A stretch of 64,000 bases of DNA. Source: Candidatus Sabulitectum sp. Lineage in GTDB: Bacteria > Fermentibacterota > Fermentibacteria > Fermentibacterales > JCC-6. Positions 60,805 to 64,000 of this stretch are shown one piece after another (the stretch's first letter is position 1; each line of letters begins with the position of its first letter). The position numbers and the translations under genes were made by a program. The stretch covers positions 1 to 64,000 of the forward strand of contig JAIOSV010000104.1 of assembly GCA_021107435.1 (NCBI GenBank). Reading direction: 5' to 3'. The notes under the pieces were generated by a model, which was not told the DNA's origin, searched no databases, and worked only from the letters and a program-made list of their open reading frames with translations.

Positions 60805-61743
60805 TTAATCTATTTTTTCTAAAAGCTTTAAGGCAAAATCATAGCTCTCTTTTTGATCAGTTTTTGCATAAAACCTTAAGGCATCTAAACCAAAATAGTA
60901 TTTATAACAATTTATTCTTTCGTAGTAATTTTCCGTTTTCATATTTTTTGATTCTAAATACTCTTTAAACTTTTCAATAATGTAATTACCTAATAAATCA
61001 GAAAACCAAAAACCAAAATATGTGAAATCCAATAAGAAATCACCATATCTTGAATCTTGCCAATCTATGATTGCCGATATTTTTTTATTGTGAACTATAA
61101 TGTTTGAAAAACTAAAATTTCCATGCATGAAATACCTATCCTCAGGGAGATATTTAAGTAATTCTTTCATTTTTTGATAATAAAATTCATAAGTTCTTCT
61201 ATCCAAAAAAGTTGTTTCAAACAAATCGTACCATTTACCGTAAAATAGTTCGTCTGGTTCTTCTTCCATTACAAAATTGATATGATCTCGCCATGTGGAA
61301 AACCATCCATTTCCCCCAGAACTAAACCAACCATATCCAGTTGTATTTTTAATATCAATTTTTGAGATATTTATTAATGCATCAAAAATGAAAGGCAAAA
61401 GTTCTTTTATCTCAGATTCACTTAACTCCTGTAATTTCTTACCTTTCACTTCTTCAGTTATGGCATAGTGTATACCATTGATTACATCACGTTTTACGAC
61501 ATTTCGTACAGGAATGTTTAATGCCTTAAATCTATCAAAATAATCTAATTCTTTTCCAGTTCCTCCCGACATGTTTGCTTGATTAAATTGAATAAAGAAT
61601 TTGTTCTTACCAATATTGAATGAATAGGTTTTAGCAATTTCTCCTCCGGGTATTTCCGTTAAATTTTCAAAATGAATATTGAAATTACTATCAATAATAT
61701 TTTTTAGATCTTTTTTACTTATTTTAGGCTTCTCATATTTCAT
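60805..61743 (-). CDS. Aminoglycoside phosphotransferase-family kinase, AT-rich, altered catalytic Asp
   Basis: 312 aa. Kinase-fold motifs are FFIQFNQANMSGGTGKELDY in the N-lobe, ITEEVKGKKL, YFMHGNFSFSNIIVHN and IIDWQDSRYGDFLLDF. The normal catalytic HGDxxxxN motif reads HGNFSFSN, with Asn209 in place of the catalytic Asp, while Asn214 and Asp227 are kept. The protein may be inactive, or act differently. Its codon and base use is far more AT-rich than the surrounding genes, and 13-bp inverted repeats flank it, pointing to acquisition. The antibiotic or metabolite substrate cannot be told. Confidence 0.85.
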   Translation of the reverse strand: MKYEKPKISKKDLKNIIDSNFNIHFENLTEIPGGEIAKTYSFNIGKNKFFIQFNQANMSGGTGKELDYFDRFKALNIPVRNVVKRDVINGIHYAITEEVKGKKLQELSESEIKELLPFIFDALINISKIDIKNTTGYGWFSSGGNGWFSTWRDHINFVMEEEPDELFYGKWYDLFETTFLDRRTYEFYYQKMKELLKYLPEDRYFMHGNFSFSNIIVHNKKISAIIDWQDSRYGDFLLDFTYFGFWFSDLLGNYIIEKFKEYLESKNMKTENYYERINCYKYYFGLDALRFYAKTDQKESYDFALKLLEKID

Positions 61744-61773
61744 GTATTATTCTTTCTTACTATTATTCATGCT

Positions 61774-61786
61774 AAAATGCACATAA
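61774..61786 (-). repeat. 13-bp inverted repeat, right copy flanking the phosphotransferase gene
   Basis: AAAATGCACATAA, the reverse complement of the left copy at 60777-60789. No target-site duplication was recognised outside the pair. Confidence 0.6.
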
Positions 61787-62311
61787 TGAATGTATTCCCG
61801 AACAAGTTCGTGGATATCTAACTTTACATTTCCCTAAATTGAGCGGTTCGCTTGTTTTCACTCACAAATCATCATAAATCACCTCTGCTTTCCAGTCAAT
61901 CTTCCAAGCACAGTCTTTCAGACTCCTCTTAACCCCAACATCATCATACTGCAGAATACTTTCCTCCTATAATCCTCTGGAGTGAATTGCTTGCCAGTGT
62001 CAATAACTCACCTCTACCAGCAAGCTCCAATGGAGGGGCTCCAGGGCTATATGGATTCTTAATTGGATTCATTATATAGGGATTCCATGTTCTCAGGTGA
62101 ATGACTTTTGCACAACTGCGAAATTCTCATCCTCTTTCTATCCTCTGCTTGAGAAGAGTAGCCCTCCTGGTTATTTGGTTCAAATACACTAACTACTACT
62201 AACTTCATTAGAATTAAACTCTTGATTCGAAAAGTCAACGCTAACCTGTTGGTGTAATATGTCTAATTTGGGTAGAGCTTCTCATAAAACACTATGATGA
62301 AAGCATATCCC
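61787..62311. other. Non-coding accessory stretch
   Basis: About 525 bases with no frame that looks like protein on either strand, no RNA gene and no clear insertion-sequence ends. Composition is AT-rich, like the phosphotransferase gene before it. It may be decayed mobile DNA. Confidence 0.45.
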
Positions 62312-62465
62312 GGTGCCATAGTAAACACTTTAGATTTGGAGCGAAAAGTTCTAGGATTCCATATGGCACCCAGTAGTGGACACTTATCGAACAATTTGTA
62401 GAAGGAGTTCTACAGCTCTGTAGAAGTTGTTCTACCTGGCACCCCGTAGTGGATACTCTTAGAAC
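62312..62465 (+). repeat. Cluster of three copies of a ~28-bp dispersed repeat
   Basis: Copies start at about 62312 (diverged), 62364 and 62437, with consensus TGGCACCCCGTAGTGGATAC followed by TTTCGGAAC-like bases. Further copies occur at 63156, 63211 and 63872. Spacing is irregular (about 52 and 73 bases), so this is not a CRISPR array. The sequence resembles ends of IS3-type elements, but no transposase was found near. Confidence 0.6.
62398..62435 (+). repeat. Two tandem 16-bp palindromes
   Basis: GTAGAAGGAGTTCTAC (62398-62413) and GTAGAAGTTGTTCTAC (62420-62435) are each palindromes with arms GTAGAA/TTCTAC, 22 bases apart centre to centre. They lie between two copies of the ~28-bp repeat. 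Tandem spacing of about two helical turns would suit paired dimer binding; a hairpin role is also possible. Confidence 0.5.
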
Positions 62466-62564
62466 TGTAAGAACCGGGTTATCACAAGACGGTAATAAGG
62501 ATGATTGATTGAATAGCAGCCAACTGAAACAATATGAATAGATTCAATCTTGCTCGGTGTAAAG

Positions 62565-63074
62565 TCAGTGTATCGCTAGCCCAAGCCCAAACCCAATGTA
62601 AGCATCTGGATCGAGCTCCCAGCCAATATCTTCTGCATTGTCCACCATCAGCCCAACACCAAAGCTGGGTTCCAGGTCGATTTGAACTCCGGTGTCTTTC
62701 AGATTGCACTTCCAACCGAGTTTCATACCAGTGTTAATGGATTCAATCATGTCACCGCTATCCGCCCATTTTAAAGCAGCTCCAGTAATTCCAGATATAA
62801 AAAAGCCAGAATATCCTTTAGCTTTATATCTTCTAAATTCTGCATCCACTCCGAAGCCCCACATTTGTGAATCAAAGAACGAATCTGAATAGAGGAACGA
62901 ACCACCTGAAAAAAGTATGGAATATTGCGGGTGTTCTTCCAGCTCAATTTCATAACCATAGGACAGTGTCACGTTCTCAATTGCTGAAAAATCAATATTC
63001 CTCATCCTGTTAGGCACCATGGAATCCGCTACAGCAAACCCATTAGAAAACAACACTATAACCAGTAAAACCAT
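62565..63074 (-). CDS. Exported beta-barrel-like protein
   Basis: 169 aa from ATG 63074, preceded by GGAAGAGG. Signal peptide MVLLVIVLFSNGFAVA. The mature part consists of alternating strands with aromatic girdle-like residues: VTLSYGYEIELEE, YSILFSGGSFLYSD, MWGFGVDAEFRRY and a final YIGFGLGLAIH. This resembles a small outer-membrane barrel of about eight strands. No family is recognised. It lies between repeat clusters, with no operon partner. Confidence 0.65.
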   Translation of the reverse strand: MVLLVIVLFSNGFAVADSMVPNRMRNIDFSAIENVTLSYGYEIELEEHPQYSILFSGGSFLYSDSFFDSQMWGFGVDAEFRRYKAKGYSGFFISGITGAALKWADSGDMIESINTGMKLGWKCNLKDTGVQIDLEPSFGVGLMVDNAEDIGWELDPDAYIGFGLGLAIH

Positions 63075-63155
63075 TTTATTCCTCTTCCATTATGTACTTG
63101 TTGTATTACGGGGAAAGGAATTTGTTCCGATTCTACTGGGAAATCAATTGTTTAT

Positions 63156-63239
63156 GAGCAACCAGTAGTGGACACTTTGGAACTTTAGGTGAAAGTTCGA
63201 TAATTTCTTCTGGCACCCCGTAGTGGATGCTTTCGGAAC
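63156..63239 (+). repeat. Two further copies of the ~28-bp repeat upstream of the toxin-antitoxin pair
   Basis: Copies at 63156-63183 and 63211-63239 (TGGCACCCCGTAGTGGATGC in the second). The intervening bases share AAAGTTC with the interval between the first two copies at 62312-62392, so whole two-repeat units are related. They end 84 bases before the antitoxin start. Confidence 0.6.
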
Positions 63240-63322
63240 TGATTTCAGGAAATCCACAACAAGGAAGTCTGGACTTCTCTGATACCCAGGTCTTATCTTT
63301 CAAATAACAGAGAGGAATGAAC

Positions 63323-63541
63323 ATGGATATCAGTTTTCAGTTAGAAAAGATGACGATTCTGGAAAAGCTCCAGACGATAGAAGAAATCTGGAAAAATCTA
63401 GCAGAATCTTCTAACAGTATACCATCTCCTTCCTGGCATAATGATGTACTTCTTGCCAGAGCGGGAAGAGTTGAAGAAGGCTCATCACAATTTTCTGACT
63501 GGTCTGAGGCAAAAGACCGAATCCGCAACAAAACCAGATGA
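63323..63541 (+). CDS. Antitoxin, addiction-module component family
   Basis: 72 aa from ATG 63323, seven bases after AGAGAGGA; ATG at 63317 sits too close to that site. The helical start ISFQLEKMTILEKLQTIEEI and the WHNDVLLARAGRVEEG segment match the short antitoxin family paired with ParE/RelE toxins (the TIGR02574-type addiction module component). The C-terminal DWSEAKDRIRNK would wrap the toxin. Its stop overlaps the toxin start as ATGA. Such antitoxins commonly regulate their own promoter. Confidence 0.88.
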   Translation: MDISFQLEKMTILEKLQTIEEIWKNLAESSNSIPSPSWHNDVLLARAGRVEEGSSQFSDWSEAKDRIRNKTR

Positions 63542-63843
63542 TTATCCAAGTTCTTGATGATGCTGAGCAGGATCTGATAGATGGATTTAATTTCTACGAT
63601 TCTCAGGAACTTGGTCTGGGTGACTACTTCATTGATTCTCTTTTCTCTGATATAGACTCTCTACACCTTTATGCTGGCATTCATCCCATAAGATTCAATT
63701 ACCACCGCATGCTTTCCCAACGATTCCCATTCGCAATCTACTACGAAATAGAAGGGAATACTGTTAAGATATGGGCTGTACTGGATTGCCGACGGGATCC
63801 TGTTTCTACCGAGAAAAGGCTGAGGAATCTGGAGCTGAAGTAA
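63538..63843 (+). CDS. ParE/RelE-family toxin
   Basis: 101 aa. The family pattern is visible: VLDDAEQDLIDGFNFYDSQE at the N-terminus, LFSDIDSLHLYAGIHP in the middle, and RFPFAIYYEIEGNTVKIWAV near the end, followed by the basic CRRDP. This is the ParE/RelE fold with ADxD-like N-terminal helices. Relatives poison gyrase or cut mRNA; the target here cannot be told. ATG overlaps the antitoxin stop, as usual for type II modules. Confidence 0.9.
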   Translation: MIIQVLDDAEQDLIDGFNFYDSQELGLGDYFIDSLFSDIDSLHLYAGIHPIRFNYHRMLSQRFPFAIYYEIEGNTVKIWAVLDCRRDPVSTEKRLRNLELK

Positions 63844-63871
63844 TAGCTAATTCTTCCGCTAATCCAAAAAC

Positions 63872-63900
63872 TGGCACCCCATATTGGATACGTTTCGAAC
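63872..63900 (+). repeat. Sixth copy of the ~28-bp repeat, downstream of the toxin gene
   Basis: TGGCACCCCATATTGGATAC with a GTTTCGAAC tail matches the family described at 62312-62465 and 63156-63239. Repeats therefore bracket the toxin-antitoxin pair on both sides in the same orientation. Confidence 0.55.
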
Positions 63901-64000
63901 ACCACTGGAATAAGATGCAGCATTTCTACTGGAAGAAATCACAGTACATGTGAGGATACATTTTCTTCCAATCACAGATATGTAGAATCAAGTAATACCT

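Noticed and set aside
62312-63900. Repeated ~28-bp units that could suggest a CRISPR array
   Set aside because: Spacing varies from about 50 to over 600 bases, copies diverge in sequence, genes lie between them and no cas gene is present.

Overview
The window reads as a bacterial chromosome segment of moderate GC content (judged by eye), probably from a member of the Fibrobacteres-Chlorobi-Bacteroidetes (FCB)-like candidate phyla such as Fermentibacterota. This assignment is inference. It rests on several secreted proteins ending in Por/type-A-like C-terminal sorting domains, a gingipain-type C25 protease, many Gram-negative envelope genes (Wza/Wzz-type export, lipoproteins, beta-barrel-like proteins) and a very long GreA like that of Chlamydiae. 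Genes are packed tightly, with many 4-base start/stop overlaps. No rRNA, tRNA or CRISPR array was seen.

Layout. 1-3.3 kb: two paralogous cysteine-free secreted proteins, a translationally coupled radical SAM/SPASM enzyme, and a secreted protein interrupted by an in-frame TGA. 3.4-6.4 kb: accessory island with a DUF4143-type ATPase, a small secreted protein, and decayed IS630-like and IS1634-like transposases. 6.4-9.2 kb: nitrosative-stress operon (Rrf2 regulator, ferredoxin-like protein, hybrid-cluster protein) with a palindromic operator in its promoter. 9.9-12.4 kb: overlapping operon of a Tat-type exported protein, a HAD phosphatase and a PP-loop tRNA-thiolation-like enzyme. 12.5-15.9 kb: giant GreA fusion, Cys-rich protein and a glycosyltransferase.

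16-38.6 kb: a large surface-polysaccharide locus. It holds a MurJ/Wzx-type flippase, eight recognisable glycosyltransferases, a TDP-rhamnose-4-epimerase-like enzyme with a zinc ribbon, a B12-binding radical SAM enzyme, a WbaP-type initiating sugar transferase, a DegT aminotransferase, PAP2 phosphatase and DgkA-type lipid kinase (lipid-carrier recycling), and serS. It ends in a minus-strand export operon (short TPR-like protein, Wzy/ligase, GT2, Wza, Wzz). That operon is preceded by two tandem GEMM-I (cyclic-di-GMP type) riboswitch aptamers, which I regard as the strongest regulatory discovery in the window.

38.7-50.7 kb: PHP phosphoesterase, secreted proteins, ElbB-like protein, MalY/PatB aminotransferase and an alkyltransferase-like protein. 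Then comes a cobalamin riboswitch with an intrinsic terminator ahead of a two-gene surface operon: a BtuG-like beta-propeller with sorting domain, and a jelly-roll-like protein. This looks like a B12-capture module outside the classical Bacteroides locus. A sulfotransferase, a lipoprotein alpha/beta hydrolase and ApgM follow. 50.8-57.5 kb: a BsuBI/PstI-type restriction-modification pair, then an amino-acid operon (unrecognised 416-aa protein, aminotransferase, threonine synthase). 57.9-60.2 kb: C25 protease with sorting domain. 60.2-64 kb: accessory tail with a truncated ATPase, an AT-rich aminoglycoside-phosphotransferase-like gene flanked by 13-bp inverted repeats, a family of about 28-bp dispersed repeats, a beta-barrel-like protein and a ParE-type toxin-antitoxin pair.
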